This document shows positions 12,432-26,323 of a stretch of DNA of 64,000 nt, piece after piece. The notes beneath the pieces are model-generated. The model had not been told where the DNA came from. It was given only the letters and a program-made list of their open reading frames with translations, and searched no databases. Numbering within the stretch: position 1 is the stretch's first letter; each line of letters starts with the position of its first letter. The position numbers and the translations under genes are program-made. Origin of the DNA: Lineus longissimus (taxonomy: Eukaryota; Nemertea; Pilidiophora; Heteronemertea; Lineidae); contig NC_088311.1 in NCBI RefSeq assembly GCF_910592395.1, forward strand, positions 23,034,646-23,098,645. The letters run 5' to 3'.

Positions 12432-15400
12432 CTATATTAATCCCTTATTCAGATTAGAATATCCAACTCCAACACAGGTCAATAATAGTTTCTCTCCTCC
12501 AGTTCTTGTTTCATCGTCCTCACCTTTCACAATCGGATCAATTTTAAACATAACTTGGAAAAAGTCTTTTAGATGACGTAGAAACTGCATCCTGCAAGGG
12601 AAGAGGAGACTGAGCATGAGAAAGTGCCACGCAAACCTGGGATTTATATCGTCATGACCTATGATTATAATCGCTGCTATGTTACCAACAAAAAGATCTC
12701 GTCTGGGTGAACCAGTAATCGCACGGTTTGATATTGATGCAGGTCGCTGCAACCCTGTCTATACCAGCACTTTCCTGGCTTTTGATTTGAAAGTGCTGGA
12801 CCTACCAACTTGTCCCTGGGGACTTTGCCTCATCATGCAAAAACTGTGAAATCTGGTAGACTTACGTATAAGGTGTAAGTGCTCCCATCTGCAATTTTGA
12901 GACGTCTTTCTGTCCTAATGCCATGAGTAAACACGCTAAACTCTGGACATTTGAATCCACACAACCTCCCTGCAAAGAGAAAAGTTCTTTCATCGCTAGA
13001 AAAGTTGTGGAATTAATCGATGTCAGTTAAAATTTTCCCCTGAATTACATGTATTGCCACATTTAGAGTTTAAAGCATGCTTGTGAGATAAAGTCTGGTT
13101 AACCAATAGCACTTTAAAAACCCAGGTAGTGTGGTTGCATTTCCAAATTTCCAGCAATCATTTGATTTGACGACAAAAAACTGGAAAATTGTACTCAATT
13201 CAATACTTTTGCAGTCTATTTTGATACATACACTGTAAATTTCCTCCAAGAGCAGTTTGGCAGTTTGTTTCCCGACGTCTTCAGGAACGGAAGGCCCATC
13301 AGGACTACCATTTGGATTTGATGACATCTCAGCTGACAAGAAGGTCCCATTTAACGTCTCTGCTACTAAGGTTAACCCAAAACCAGGTGACCTAGGGAGA
13401 GAAATGACATGTTCAGTGTTTGGTTGGAAAGTAGTTTAGAGGATGATGCTGATACCAGTGACACACACGAGTACCTGACATCAGGGCTAACCTTCACCCT
13501 CAAGATTTCGACTCCAGGACACACCTGGATGCACTGCAACTTGGTCAAGTTTAAGAACAACTTTGCTTGGAATACATTGCCTCAAGGATGATACACAATA
13601 AAACATTGCACATACTTTCCAGACTGGCTTCCCTTGAGGTGGTCAGTATAAATGTAAATATCTGGCAGGAATTTATTAAGAACACTTCTGGTGGCATCCA
13701 CGATTCTGTTGGCAAATGCTGGTGACACCCTAACAGCCCATCTTTTGGTTAGTCAAGGAATTAATGCATGATGTGATTATGTGAGTATCTGTTTTAATTT
13801 GAGCAAGGTTCATGTATACTCTAATGATTTGGAAAAGTATGAGTCATTCATCTTCATCAAAAAGGATACGCTACACCCCTTATTCTCTTGATCTTTCCCG
13901 GGTCTTTGAACTGAACTGGTCTCAATTTCTGTCGCGTCGGACAGCAGAAGAAGATCTCTCCACCTCCACCAGGGGCAGCACCCCGACGATTAATCTGAAA
14001 GGTTAATAGAAGTTCTAAAAATATCTTAGTTTCGCTTCAAAATTCCTCCTAGAGCATTTCATAACTCACAGCCTTATTACTGCAGAAATGACATCATTTA
14101 TGCAACGGAATTGAAAACCAGGCAATACAAGTAAGTAGTGCATGTGTGCTAACTTATTATAAACATGATGCAACTTGTCAAGCTAAAAAAAGTTAGGGAA
14201 CTGGCAGCGATGGGGCAGAGACAATGCTAATAGAGAACTTAGCCAAGATGCTCATATACTACAATGCTGTACTCTCCTGCGAATAGCTACTTTGTGGGCC
14301 ACTTACCTTGAGTTCAAAACCTTCATCAGTACCAAGGAATTTCTTCATGATGGGAAAAGCAGACGCCTTGATCAAGTCCACCTGAAGAAAGATAAACAGA
14401 CAATGTTCATTCGCTCAAAAAATGAAATGTCACAATTAGAAGCCGAGCAAGAAAGCCATCGAATACATCCTGGTGTGTGTGACATGTACATGCTTCAATT
14501 TCAATTCATAGACAACCGTGAATGGTGTACATGTACATAAGTTTTCTGTTTTTCATAAGAATTTTTATCAGACCTGCTTTGTGACTGCTGTACATGCTCG
14601 GACTCCCATCCCATCAAGGAGCTTGCCAAATTAGCTTACCGATATGAAGAGTCCAGGACCACTGCAAGCTTAACTACTTGAGTGGCAATCACTAATTTAT
14701 ACTGAAGGACGTGAGTGAAAGACAATATTTCTATATTTCACTTACTGACAGATCTGTCTGGTCATTTGTGACACCACGCAGCACAGCTTTCACAGGTTTC
14801 TTTGTAAACGGTGCAAGGCAGAGCAGCAATTCCAGATAGTAACCTATAGACCTCTGTATATTGCAGTCATGGTCAAGAGAACCACCAGTCAGCATACCGG
14901 GCTGGTAGTACAGAACTGTACCTAGAATACAATCACACAAAAGAGTTAGGATTGGAAATTCAATCAATTTTTTAAAAGAGACATTCCCATGCAGTGTATA
15001 AGTAGTCTAAACTTAGGAAACAGAATGAAGCCCAATGGATAGGAACCACTGAGTGTTGTGTTTCAGACCCTGCGGACTAGCAGTGACAAGACAAGTGTGC
15101 TAGGTCAGAATACATTCCATACTTCTATGGCAATTACTGTTAAGTCTACACAGGTAAGTTAAAATCAATGCCTAACCTTTCATTGACACAAAAAAGTAAT
15201 TCATTAAAAACAGGCCTGCCTTCCCTGCCAAAGGATCAGTAGAGTCAGTCGCAATGTTAAAAAACTCTGTTTACTGAAACTATGCTGATACCCAGTTCAT
15301 AAACTTACCAGTTTCATTTATTTCTATTCTGGAGCCATTTGTAATTTTGTCTAGAAGCCTGATGAAACTTGCCTCAAAATCTGAAAGAAACAAGCCATAG

Positions 15401-15959
15401 CTTACAAAGTTGTTTCAGGCTCCTTCAGGAATCCTTATTCAAAAAACATTTACATATTATTGGTAACCCTTTCTCGATCTAGGGACAGTATGAGAAGTCA
15501 ACATAGACTCGGACAGTCTCAGGATCCTACCGACGGACATATGCCAGGCACCAGCGGCATGCATTGCAGACAGGACTCGGGACGGCTAAAATTTAAAAGG
15601 GAGAGGCGTCACACTAGCACTGACACCACATGAACATTTCGGTGAAGATAGTGTCATGACTTAAAACCTATGGAAAGCAGTGACGGGCAAGCCGCAGACA
15701 ATCCAGCAGCCTCGCCCCAAGTTAGTATATAAACAATCCGCCAGGTGGCAGCATAAACCGTGACGAATATTATCACATTTCAGCGTTGTTTGGATGGTTA
15801 ACATCTGTATTTCAGCATCAAATCATTACCTCTCAATCCTGGATTGTCATCCTTTGATCTGATTTTCTTTATTTTTACCGGACGACCTGATAGGGTGGAT
15901 AAAATCAATCTTTGGCGAAGAAAATTGCAACCTTCGAAAGAAAGCGTGTTGGAAGCCAT
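12432..15959 (-). CDS. RCL1: RNA 3'-terminal phosphate cyclase-like protein RCL1
   Basis: Nine exons: 15830-15959, 15309-15380, 14746-14921, 14307-14381, 13870-13994, 13616-13741, 13232-13391, 12866-12969 and 12432-12591. They sum to 1128 nt, or 375 aa, close to the about 373 aa of animal RCL1, and all phases close. Diagnostic segments include FEGCNFLRQRLILSTLSGRP at the N-terminus, KIRSKDDNPGLR, the YYQPGMLTGGSLDHDC block, the glycine-rich RRGAAPGGGGE, DPGKIKRIRG and a C-terminal LLLTCVGVGYSNL. RCL1 is a catalytically inactive cyclase paralogue that works with the GTPase BMS1 in the nucleolar SSU processome during 18S rRNA maturation. The start is the only ATG in context and is followed by family residues. 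Exon 7 has two overlapping donors (GTGTAT and GTATGT), and only the inner one keeps the frame. The gene is head to head with ERCC8. Confidence 0.96.
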
Positions 15960-16291
15960 CTTGTAAATTAAGCAATAAATTCTGAAACTCGATACGATTA
16001 ATAAGTGTAAATACAATTTTGACAAAGTTAGCCAATTTACTTCACAATTGATATATTGAGCTTAATATTTGATGCATAACGAACAGTTTCATCACTTTTT
16101 GATATTTTTGGCTGTATAATGAAAAAAATCAGGTTAGAAATTAAATTTGTATTGAAGGCTGCTTACAGCTTGTCCCAAAATAAAAACATTGCAAAAATAA
16201 TGCTAATGCTGTCATAAATATTGTGAAAAGCACTGTTTTCTGAATGATCAAGAGCATGATTTGACTGTTCTTGTAACGTTTCTGAAGCAAC
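15960..16291. promoter_or_regulatory. Shared bidirectional promoter of RCL1 and ERCC8
   Basis: These 332 bp separate the two divergent start codons, so both promoters and 5' UTRs must fit here unless there are upstream non-coding exons. The stretch is AT-rich and holds no convincing coding sequence. I identified no TATA box or named factor site with confidence. Confidence 0.6.
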
Positions 16292-18494
16292 ATGTTGCAA
16301 TTATTAAATGATAGAGAATCTGGTGTTGGTGACCCTAGATCGTTGTTGAAAGCACATCGAACGGCTCGGTCCCATCTCATCGAGTTGAGCAAGTACAGAG
16401 ATGTTCAACAGAATCACACAGCCGGCATCAACAGCCTACAATTAGACCAAGTGGAAAGAAGATAGTAAGATTTAATTTCAAAGGAAGCGTCCTCGAGTGG
16501 CGTTGGTTGCCGCTTGGTTATGTTGATAAATAGATGTAAGAATTTGCCCCTTCGGTTCGCACATACCCAAGGGCAAGGCTTTCTTCTTGCGAGTCGCAAA
16601 AACAGGTTACGTGATTGTAAACGACTCGCTTTGAAATTGAAATGAAATACGCTCTTCTTTCTTTCAGCTTGCTGTCGGGAGGTGCCGATGGGCAGATATC
16701 AATATTCGACATTGACCACACATCACCAACACCGGAGAAGACATACAAGTCCATAAAGAATGTCAAACGTGGACACCGTTTTGCGCATACTAAGAGTGTC
16801 AGTAGAGTATCATGGTATCCTATTGATACTGGCATGTTTGTGACAAGTGGCACAGATAAGTGCTTAAAAATCTGGGACACAAACCAAATGAAGGCAAGTT
16901 GAATTTCTTTCGAAGAATTGTAAAAAAGTAAAGTTTGTTTATTACTTCCAAACTAGGGTTAAAGCCTTCAACCTTCCGTTCACAAGGCAGAAACCTTTAG
17001 CACTTGGCAATTGAGATCGCACTACCCGTACTTCCCAAACATCCCTTTGCCATGCAAATTCAAAAGGAAATTGATGAAACAGAGACTAGTCTTCAATTCT
17101 TGATTTCGCTGACATCTCATCAGAACAAATTATGCCTTTTAACATGAACATGATTTCATTTCAGCCAGCAGAGAAACTGGATCTTGATTGGCTGATCTAC
17201 AGCCATGATATGTCACCCACAAGTGTCCTGCACTCCCTAGTGGCAGTTAGTGGACAACATTCCAAAATCGTCCTCGTCGACTTGAGGACCGGTTCAAAGA
17301 CTCACACCTTGAAAGGACATAACGGACGTGTCTATTGTGTGCGGTGGTCTCCAAAGGATGACTTCATATTAGCTAGTGGAAGGTAAGTGTTTTGTTCAAG
17401 TTATTGCTCTGATATTTTTTTCAAACCAATGTTTAATGTTGTGTGATGTTTTCTTTGCTAACACTCAGGCTTGCTGTTGCAAAATCTCTGTGTACAACAC
17501 ATTTCTTACCTCCAAAGTGTATCCTTAGCAGTTGCTCTCCGGAGCAGAAGATATTGAGATGATGACCTTTTCTGCCAGCCCAAACTTCTTATGTTCTGGT
17601 GTTAAATCACATTTTTCAAGCAAGCATAGGAGGGTGCAGTGCATGAAGCTACACCCAAGAGGTGTTTTTCTCTGATATGCTCAATATGGTAAGCATTGAC
17701 AACTATTTTGGTATTTAACTTGAAGTAGTGGTTCAACAAGTTTTGTCTCTTCTTGCAGTGAAGACAACCGAGTGATGTTCTGGGATGTTCGGAAATCAAA
17801 AGGTCACATCATGGTGCTAGATCAACATAATGGGGACTCTTCTGCCACTCCTCAATCAGGTGACACTAACAGAAAGTCTTATATAAAATGGCTCATGTCT
17901 GATTTGCTGGCTCATATTTGATTCATGTACCAAGTTTTGGATGGCCTCTAATCATCAGCATTCAAAACTTAACATTTTTGTCATTTTGTTTCAGTCAACA
18001 CTGCTCACAGTGGACACGTGAATGGGCTGGAATTCACAGCAGACGGACTGCATCTTGTAACTACGGGAACAGACCATCGCCTCCGGTTATGGGAAACAGG
18101 GGGTGGGAAAAACCTTCTCGTGAACTATGGAAAAATACAAAATGACAGTAAAAAGTGCATCCAATTTGCCATAAGTGAATTTTGTGATCCAGACTTGATC
18201 TATATTCCCCAAAATGCGGACATTGAAGTTTTTAACATGATCTCAGGAGAGCATGTTCAGACGTTAACAGGCCATTTCAACCAAGTGAACTGTTTGGTTT
18301 ATAACGGTGACTACCAGGAATTGTATTCCGGTGCGAACGATCGCAATATTCTTGTGTTTTCTCCGAATACAGAGATGGAAGCTGTTTATAAGGATCATGT
18401 GGACAGTATGCGGAAGGCTCAGTCCGGTAGGGCTGTGTCGGGTTACGTTAAAAGAATAGGCACAGCTGATGCATGGAGCAGCGACGAGGACTGA
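16292..18494 (+). CDS. ERCC8: DNA excision repair protein ERCC8 (CSA), WD40 substrate receptor
   Basis: Five exons: 16292-16464, 16668-16893, 17165-17382, 17759-17859 and 17995-18494. They total 1218 nt, or 405 aa (human CSA is 396), and every junction keeps frame. The N-terminus has ESGVGDP and a GINSLQLD repeat start. WD40 blades follow: LLSGGADGQISIFDID, SRVSWYPIDTGMFVTSGTDK then KIWD, YCVRWSPKDDFILASG, VMFWDVRKS, NGLEFTADGLHLVTTGTDHR and ELYSGANDRNILVF. The C-terminus DAWSSDED matches the acidic family tail. The WDVR motif is the WDxR signature of DDB1-binding receptors. ERCC8 is the receptor of the CUL4-DDB1 ubiquitin ligase recruited to RNA polymerase II stalled at DNA damage. Intron 2 has a GC donor (AAG|GCAAGT), the only choice that keeps the frame. 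Confidence 0.97.
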
Positions 18495-18879
18495 ATTGGC
18501 TTGAAACTTCTATTGGGAATTACCTTGATATGATAATTCAATACCTGCCAACGTTATGCTCCAGATGCTGTGTTCAAAGATTATTAAGGCAGTACATGTA
18601 AAAATATGATGAACCGCTGTACATGTAAAATGTTTTGTTCTGTAACTTGAAGTTACCTTGGATTGTACTCTGCATCTAAATATATTTTTGGATAGAAAAA
18701 ACAATTATCTAAGTTTACTTGTCTTTTTCTTTTCAATATTGACTCAACATTTGCTGTTCATTTTAGGATTGGACTCCGATCAATGATAAGTTCACTTTCA
18801 TACACTTTTCATCCTCAGATCTGAGCCGGAAGTCACTGCACATTGGCATGGCTATTTCACATGTATCTCATCATCATGA

Positions 18880-19165
18880 ACCCCAGAGCTCTCAATAGCG
18901 AGCATACATGTAAGGCTTCCAAGTGTCTCTGCCAACCAGCCCACTTCTCTGAGAATCTCGTGTATCTTCATTATTGAAATGCCAGAGGACCAATGTCATG
19001 TGTGTACCACCATAAATGATGCAATACATAAACATAGAGAGCTCTACAGAGAGCATAAGGCATCAACAAGTCTGCCAGCCAGCCCTATTCCCATGTGCAG
19101 TATCTAAATATGGAAATCCCGGAGGATCAATGTCGTGTGTTCTACCACACAGCATGCAAGACATG
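18880..19165. repeat. Diverged direct duplication of about 145 bp
   Basis: Two tandem segments (about 18880-19024 and 19030-19165) share, in the same order, an AGAGCTCT-type core, AGCATA, TCTGCCAxCCAGCCC, GAAAT then GGAGGA/AGAGGA, CAATGTC(A/G)TGTGT and TACCAC. They differ by substitutions and small indels, so the duplication is old. No coding content. Confidence 0.5.
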
Positions 19166-20828
19166 CAATTGTCTACAACTCCATACATATACTGTAGTGT
19201 GCATTGGTTCCTCTGAACCATGGAACCCAGTCACACCACGTCCGTTGTATTTTGTATTTTGCTAGCTTTGAGGGCAATTAGTCTTGGGCAAATTCATCAC
19301 TGGACAATTTGCCTGCTAAGGAAAATTCATTTCCGGACTCGTCTCCTAGGACAATCCATCCAGTGGTAGAGTCATCCCTAAACCGTGATGTATCATCACT
19401 GGGGACATCTCATCCAAAACATAGATACAACAGTTTCTCCATCAAAAATATATCTTGGCTCGGTTTATTCCAACTGAAAAAATGACATGAGACTATGTTT
19501 TATTATAATTACTTTATAAACATTTATACATTACGGATAAAATGACTGTACACGATACATGTAAAAAAGTTGCTAACACTAATTTTGCTTCCTAAGGGGA
19601 GAAACACAACAGAGCTGTCAGAGTGGTGCATTGGTAAGACCTATGCTTGAAATTAACATTGATATCTGTCTCCTCCCGAGGTCTTGGCTTCGACTTCCAG
19701 TCATTATACATGTATGTCTTTATGGCGACTCTCTCTCTAACAAAACTTTGGAGACAGGAATGTGGCTCAATTCAGCCATCCAACAATATGAAACATACTA
19801 AGAAAACTGAGACTATAGTATAACCGCCTAAGTAACCATTTTGACTTAGAAAATGATAAGACATCGGTGTGAAGAGGCCAACACACATTTTACTTGTCAA
19901 CTAAAATGTCATTTATTAAAAGGAAAAGAAGAAACTTAATATTTTGGTACACTGACTGATCAAGGCAATTATCATACTAATATACAAACAAATAAAGGAG
20001 TCTTATCAAATTACATGTACATCATTGCAAATGAAAATAATTACTCATAGAGGATGCTCTGTCTGGCAAATGATACATGTAGAAGGGGCATCATAATAAC
20101 CCTACATGTAGACATGATTCAATAATTTCCTACAATTTTCCAAAAATGCAAATTTATGCATGATTCTAATACACGTTGTCTCAAATGTTGCCCCTTTTTC
20201 AATCATCTTTTCCATGGATATCTCAAAATAGAGATTTGAAGGACATATCCAATGGCAACTTTATACTCATACATGTACTTTTATTCTCATGGCTCAAAAC
20301 AATACTTTTAAGTGACTATAAGCAGGGCCAAGGGGGTCAAATCGGTGAAGTCACTTAGGTTTCTAAACTACCTGTCTAGAATTCAATTTTTTTCTATTCA
20401 AGGCATAACTCAGCAAAGAGTACTGTTCATTAATTCAAAAGACGCCACATGCAGTAACAAACGGGTCGCCTCTGATGTTGGCCCAAATGAAACAACCTTG
20501 AACAATCCAACACAAGGCACCTCAAGTATAGAAAGTGAAACCATTCATACTTTCACAAATCAAAGTTGGTACATAATCACGACAACTACAAACAGGCTTA
20601 ATTTTCAGCTTGTATAAAAGTGAAAAGAATGTTTGGCTTATAGCTGTCAATAGAAGTCTAAAATGAACACATTAGGTAGACACAATCTGTAATCTGTTAG
20701 GGTAATCGACTCGAATCTTCTCCACTCAAGATTTCCTTTATCCTTAAATGATTTCATGCAGTTGGTTAGAATATCCCGAGAGATTTCATTTTCACACAAC
20801 TGAGACATCTTGAGAGACCAGAGCTGAC

Positions 20829-20883
20829 ATATGATGCTCTAGGAGCCATCCATGATGCTCTGTCCATGATGCTCTAGGAGCCA
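20829..20883. repeat. Short tandem duplication in the HDAC3 3' UTR
   Basis: ATGATGCTCT occurs three times, twice followed by AGGAGCCATC. It lies about 40-90 bp beyond the HDAC3 stop codon. Confidence 0.6.
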
Positions 20884-20919
20884 TCTCCCTCACAGTGAAA
20901 TATTGTCTCTTTGCCTTCA

Positions 20920-23900
20920 TCATACGTCCAAAAAGCCATCATTTTCTTTATCGTTATCTCGGTCACCGTCAAAAAATTCATTTGCTGCTTCGGGTCTGCA
21001 AGAAAAACAAATGAATCTTAAAACTTGTTGTCGATGACAACGATTAATACACTCCTCACACTTCACTCTGCCATATGAATTTCATTTTCTAAGATTGACA
21101 ATGATATATTAGCCTTTCACCCTTTCTTCCATCAAAATCAACAACAAAAACTTCTTACCTGGTACTGATCTCGCCATCATGATTTCTGACATCTGGGTCT
21201 GGTTCCTCAATATTTTCAAAGCTGAGGAGGTCTTGTGGGATGTCCTGCATCTGGACACTCGGGGCATGAGCCAAGCATTTCAGGTGTTCACCAATTGTTT
21301 GTCGTATGCTGTCTAGATACTGGAAGAGAAGTATTGAGACGCTTTAAGACAGGCTGACTACATCTACATGTATTAAAATTATCATTTTTGGATCATGAAC
21401 TTCCGATGGTAGTACATGTAGAGAGGCAGTCTTGGGATCCAAAGATAGTGGGTTTCTATTCCCAACGAAAAGGTGAGGTCACTACCCAGTTTTCACACTG
21501 GTTATGGTCTGGACTTGCTAATCGTTTTGTAGTTCCTGCTATGCAACACATGATTCTGACTCAAACTTGCACAAAGGGCAAAATCACCTTGCACCTTTAT
21601 TATTAGATTATGAACTTACGGCCTTAGAGTTGAGATTTTCTGCCTGTTTCGCATTAAGATCTGGATGGAGAGAGAAGTCAGGTGCAAAGAATTCCAAATA
21701 TTCATTATAAGGAAGATCATTGCTGATGTCTTCATCGACAATAATGGAGGTCTCGTATGTCCAACATCTTGCCACGTTTTTCACCGTGTAACCCCCTCCT
21801 CCTAAAATCAACGTCGGCAGGCCAAGGTTCTTTACAAATTTGACACACTCTCTGAAAATGAAGCAATGGTTGTGTGAACACCAAAGTCATGTTGCTGTTA
21901 TAGTCACTGGAAAAGGTATCAGCGTCCCAATAGGTTGCACTGATTTTCACTAGGGCATGAGTCAACACTCTTTGTCAATTGATACTACAGACGATGATTT
22001 TGAGCCAAACTAGACTGGGAATTTGATGTCCTTCTTGGATGTCAACCTAAACTTACCCATGGCCGTTTATCGATAGGTTGAAGCAACCAAGCCTGTCGCA
22101 GCCAAGAGAGTCAGCACCACACTGGAAAGGAAGGAAATCAATCATGACAAGTTTTGAAGCACATTATTGCTTTTATCGATTCAGATACATTACTAGTCTA
22201 CATATTGATTTTCTTTTTTGAAAGTCTCGGTGTACTGCAGACCGTTCAGCTCACTTTTTCATTTTTGACGGTTTGCTGTTTCGAATCTGTCACTGGGCTT
22301 TGGAAGATGAAACTGGTGACGATAACATTGACAAATATTGGACTAAGATGCATGAAACATGGTCAGATTGGAGAAGCACTCACAGAGAATGAGTCTAACT
22401 TACTTGTAGGACAATACAGGAAGGCTTGAAGAATTCTAGCACGTTATTGATGACTGGCTTGAATATGCTCATATATGCTGCAAAAGAAGACAATGTTTAA
22501 GTGTTAAGATGAAACTGATCACGAATTTTGTCTGCCATCTGAATAATTATATCAAAAACTCAAAATTCGCAAACAGACGCTTTCCTGCAGTGCCTTTGAG
22601 ATGTGAAATCAATGTTTCTTTCATTTTCATAACAATCCATGTAATTTCTAAGTGTTATTCACTTCAATGAGTCACTACAGACCTGATGTTTCTTCATTAA
22701 AGAGCAAGAAACTGAGCCTTCTAACTATGAGCATAGGTATATCAAGGATTTCACTTGCGCAGAGAAAAACTATCATCTTACTCTGATCATCTATGCCTTC
22801 TTTCAATGGGACATTCAACGAGTAATACCGCCCACTTTCTGCCCCGATTTCATACATATCACCTGAAAAAGAAATTGTCGACACGCAATCATCAAATTGA
22901 AGCAAGCAATGATACCTTGCTCTGTCCACAATTGACACATACATGAAGTCAAGGAATTGTTGACACAATCCTAAGGACAATAAAATTTCTTCTTAAATTG
23001 ACAAGCACTTGTCTCTCATACTCAAACCCCTGCAATCCATTTTCATAGCTTCGTTGTTCAAATCTGTGGCTGATAGCTAAAACCTCAGATGGCAGCCCTT
23101 TACAATTTCGGAAAAGATCCAAGCGTACCTGTTCCAGGGAAAAAGTAATTTCCATACTTGTGGAATGAAAGTGTCATAACTCTGTCTGTGAGGTAGAACG
23201 CCTCCTGTACTCCGTCACCATGATGAATATCTATGTCAACGTAGAGAACTCGGGGATGGTGTCTGAAACAGAATGTTCATTGATCCAATTTGATGGACTC
23301 CTTTGAATGCTTTCGTTCTATCATTCGCAGAAGGTCATGCGTTTTAATGCTTGGTAGGACTACCCATGTTCCATATTCATAAAGTTAATCTGCCATAACC
23401 AGCATCCCATCCAGGAGAAGTGACACTTCTAGTCATTGAATGCTTGGTAGAATCTCGGATAAGCCAAAGCCTGACGCAATGCTGCATATGAGACAACTGT
23501 AGAAGACACACACAGTTCTCCACTTCTAACTACAGGTCCACTTTCGAATAGACAGAGATTATGCCAATATTACACAATTGGTATGGAAATATATATTGAG
23601 CAGAAACTCCTGAAATATATGACTTACTTGAGTAATTCCAGGATGGCTATAACAATATCATTCACGTAACAGAACCCAGATGCTTCAAACTTCTTAGCGT
23701 GATGCAATCCACCGGACCAGTTCACAGCTATGTCACACATCTAAAACACGAAGAAAGATAGAAACAACTGTGGTCCAAATATTTTCTCCCATTTTTTAGA
23801 CTTCAAACTTTTGAGATGCTTGAGGGAGATAAGCCAAACTCCCTTCATAACAAATCAATAAACGTCTATTGTGTTTTTTGTTAACTTTTTATGACTCTCC

Positions 23901-25975
23901 ATCTCAAAAATACAATCTAATCTTAAGGCGTAGCATGCCTCCTTCATAAACAAAATACTTATCATACTTACTCCGTTATTAAGCTTATTGGCGCCCTCTA
24001 GTGAAGCACCAGTATACATCGAACAGAAATCAAAGATGCCATCAAACACGGGGCTGGAATGAAAACAAAATAGATCAGTATTCTATTCAATTACGGTTGA
24101 TGATCACATATGTCAACTAGAATTCATTTTTCTAGGTCTAAATGTGTAAATAGGATCTGGTTAGCACGTTTATACTGTCTAAAACACAAAACTTGTTTAG
24201 CTTGGTGCCTCAAGGGAAGTAGTTCAAACACTTCTTACCAATCGTCACCCACATTGTAAATGCTCAAACTTTTTGTGAATGCTTGCACATTCTGGGGCGA
24301 GACTCTTTGTAGGAAGTCAATATAATCATCGGCGTGGAATCGAGCCATGTCATGTGCTGTAGCTCGGTACGGTTTGTAAACCTGAAAAATAATTTTACGC
24401 CGTTGAAAAATATAGATTCTGCTATGGTAATCATTCGTGACCATGCACAACCTGATACAAAATCTCGAAATATTGTTCCATCTTCTGTTAAGCGTGATGC
24501 TGATTCTTCTTCTTCAGCATTCGGATATATTTGAGATGCACGCGAGACAGTCAGTCTGTTTTTGGAAACGAAATCAGCTGTTCTACTCTAGAGAGTTCCA
24601 CCACAGAGCACCAGAACTTTGTTGTCAGGGTGGTATCCTTTGGCCAGCATTCCTCTCTTTTCTGATGACAATTCAAATTTGCTGTTCATGTTAGGGTCGA
24701 CACACTCGGGAGGGTGTTGGTACTACTTCCAACATTCTAAAGTACCTCCACTTACCGCCATCTTTTTATAAAGGCCATAATGAAGAACCAGACTGTGAGT
24801 GAGAGTCAGACGTTGGGGTTTCATGGGATGGCCAGGACCTAAAGCAAAATAGACAACGGTTACACTACAGTCCACACAGTACTTTTGAAACAACACTACC
24901 ACCATGGAGAATCAATACTCCACATTGCCAAGCATCTTATCAGGCCTTCCAGTTCGCCAAGCTTGCCTGTCCTGGAAAAGGAAATTTTATTTCACACAGT
25001 TAGAAAAACTGTGTTTATCTGGTAATAAGGTTCTTCAAGCATGATTTGCATCAAAGATAGAGAAAAATGCACTATTGGTTTGTCCTATGGAAAGCGAACA
25101 AATTGTGAAATATGCATGGATTGATTTTGTGCTTGCACCACAGAGTAACCCGCAGGTAATTTACCTCGAAATTTAGTGCATATGATTACATATTGTCCAT
25201 GTTACCAGATGGACACAGTTTATTTTTTTAAATTTACCAACAAGTGCACATTTTGGATATTTCTCTTGTTAGGCAGCCATTCTCCCATATCTCAAGAAGC
25301 ACTATCCAGGGTAGCCTAGTTTCGGCAATTCGGAGAACTCATTCCAAGGTAACTGTCAACAGTCAACACAGAAAAAATGACTTTCTCTTCAAACGATTAC
25401 ACACTAATGGCACTACACAGTAAAAAATGTACAATTTACAATACATGGCAGCAATGATGATGTACGGTCAGTCGAGGGATGTGATTTATCACTTTGACAC
25501 TTCTGTGAATCAAGGACTTGGCCAGGCGTTTATTGATAGAACTCGAATTACCTCACAAATTAGGTCACTGAGTGAATACAGTGACTAGCACAGACGACAG
25601 TATGCCTGAGACAAGTCAATACTACATGTAATTTGTACACCACAAGTAGCCTGCGCAGTGCAAGTGCCAAGTGTACCGATTCGTGTACACTCTAAACTAG
25701 TAAGTAACTAGTCCGACTCCAAGTCTAACAATACACTGTAACTATTAGGCCTACTGTACATCATGCGCGGATGCATGCATGCATGGTCTGGTTGCGTGTT
25801 GAATATTGAGAGAGAAATAAGAATGCGATCTCATTGAAGTATCATCTATGGATAAACAATAGCATAATCTCTCGAATCCACTCCAACAAAAGAATATTGA
25901 CACCTGACTTGAGTTACCATAATGAAAATTTCCTACGTCAGGATCGTAGAAATAAATAACTTTCGGGTTTGCCAT
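20920..25975 (-). CDS. HDAC3: Histone deacetylase 3
   Basis: Twelve exons: 25918-25975, 24756-24838, 24239-24381, 23972-24053, 23628-23740, 23129-23262, 22782-22862, 22404-22477, 22057-22121, 21620-21851, 21159-21319 and 20920-20995. They sum to 1302 nt, or 433 aa (human HDAC3 is 428), and all phases close. The class I zinc-deacetylase motifs are present: [15 protein letters not shown] at the N-terminus, [51 protein letters not shown] and [18 protein letters not shown]. The His-His pair, the Asp/His zinc ligands and the catalytic Tyr context (GGGGYT) are intact. The acidic tail [13 protein letters not shown] matches HDAC3 rather than HDAC1/2/8. The enzyme acts in the nuclear NCoR/SMRT corepressor complex. 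A possible polyadenylation signal lies near 20280. The gene is head to head with the CABIT-SAM gene. Confidence 0.97.
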
Positions 25976-26323
25976 TTTCGTCTAAACTGACCTTCGCGAA
26001 TCGGAGAGGGCAGTAACGCACTCTGTCGATAGGCGGCGCTAATAAACGAGCAGAAACAGAAACTGGGTCAAACCAATTAGTTCTAATTTTAGCCTACATT
26101 TTTTTATGCATTGCGCGGTTGTGCTGACACAGTGACAGTTCCTTCTTCATTTTCGCTTTTGTCACTTTATAAACAAACGAGAAAGCTGTTCCTGGTGTTG
26201 TTGATGATAGGTAAAATGCATAGGCTTATTTGTACTTTTTTTTAAGTTAAGACAATCAAATCCAATTATCTGGGATGTAGGCCTCGTGGATCAGCTGGCC
26301 TACACTACACAAAACTTCAAAAG
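25976..26323. promoter_or_regulatory. Shared divergent promoter of HDAC3 and the CABIT-SAM gene
   Basis: These 348 bp lie between the two start codons. The HDAC3-proximal part is richer in CpG (TTCGCGAATCGGAG and a GATAGGCGGCGC block near 26030) than the AT-rich surroundings, as expected of a housekeeping promoter. No specific factor site is claimed. Confidence 0.55.

Larger units (their letters stand above)
18495..20919. other. Convergent intergenic region and 3' UTRs of ERCC8 and HDAC3
   Basis: The two genes converge here. I see no further coding exon. The stretch carries a diverged direct duplication (18880-19165) and many copies of the palindrome TACATGTA. Minus-strand AATAAA hexamers lie near 20280 and 19915 and could serve HDAC3. 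A short triplicated GATGCTCT segment lies at about 20829-20883. Confidence 0.5.
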
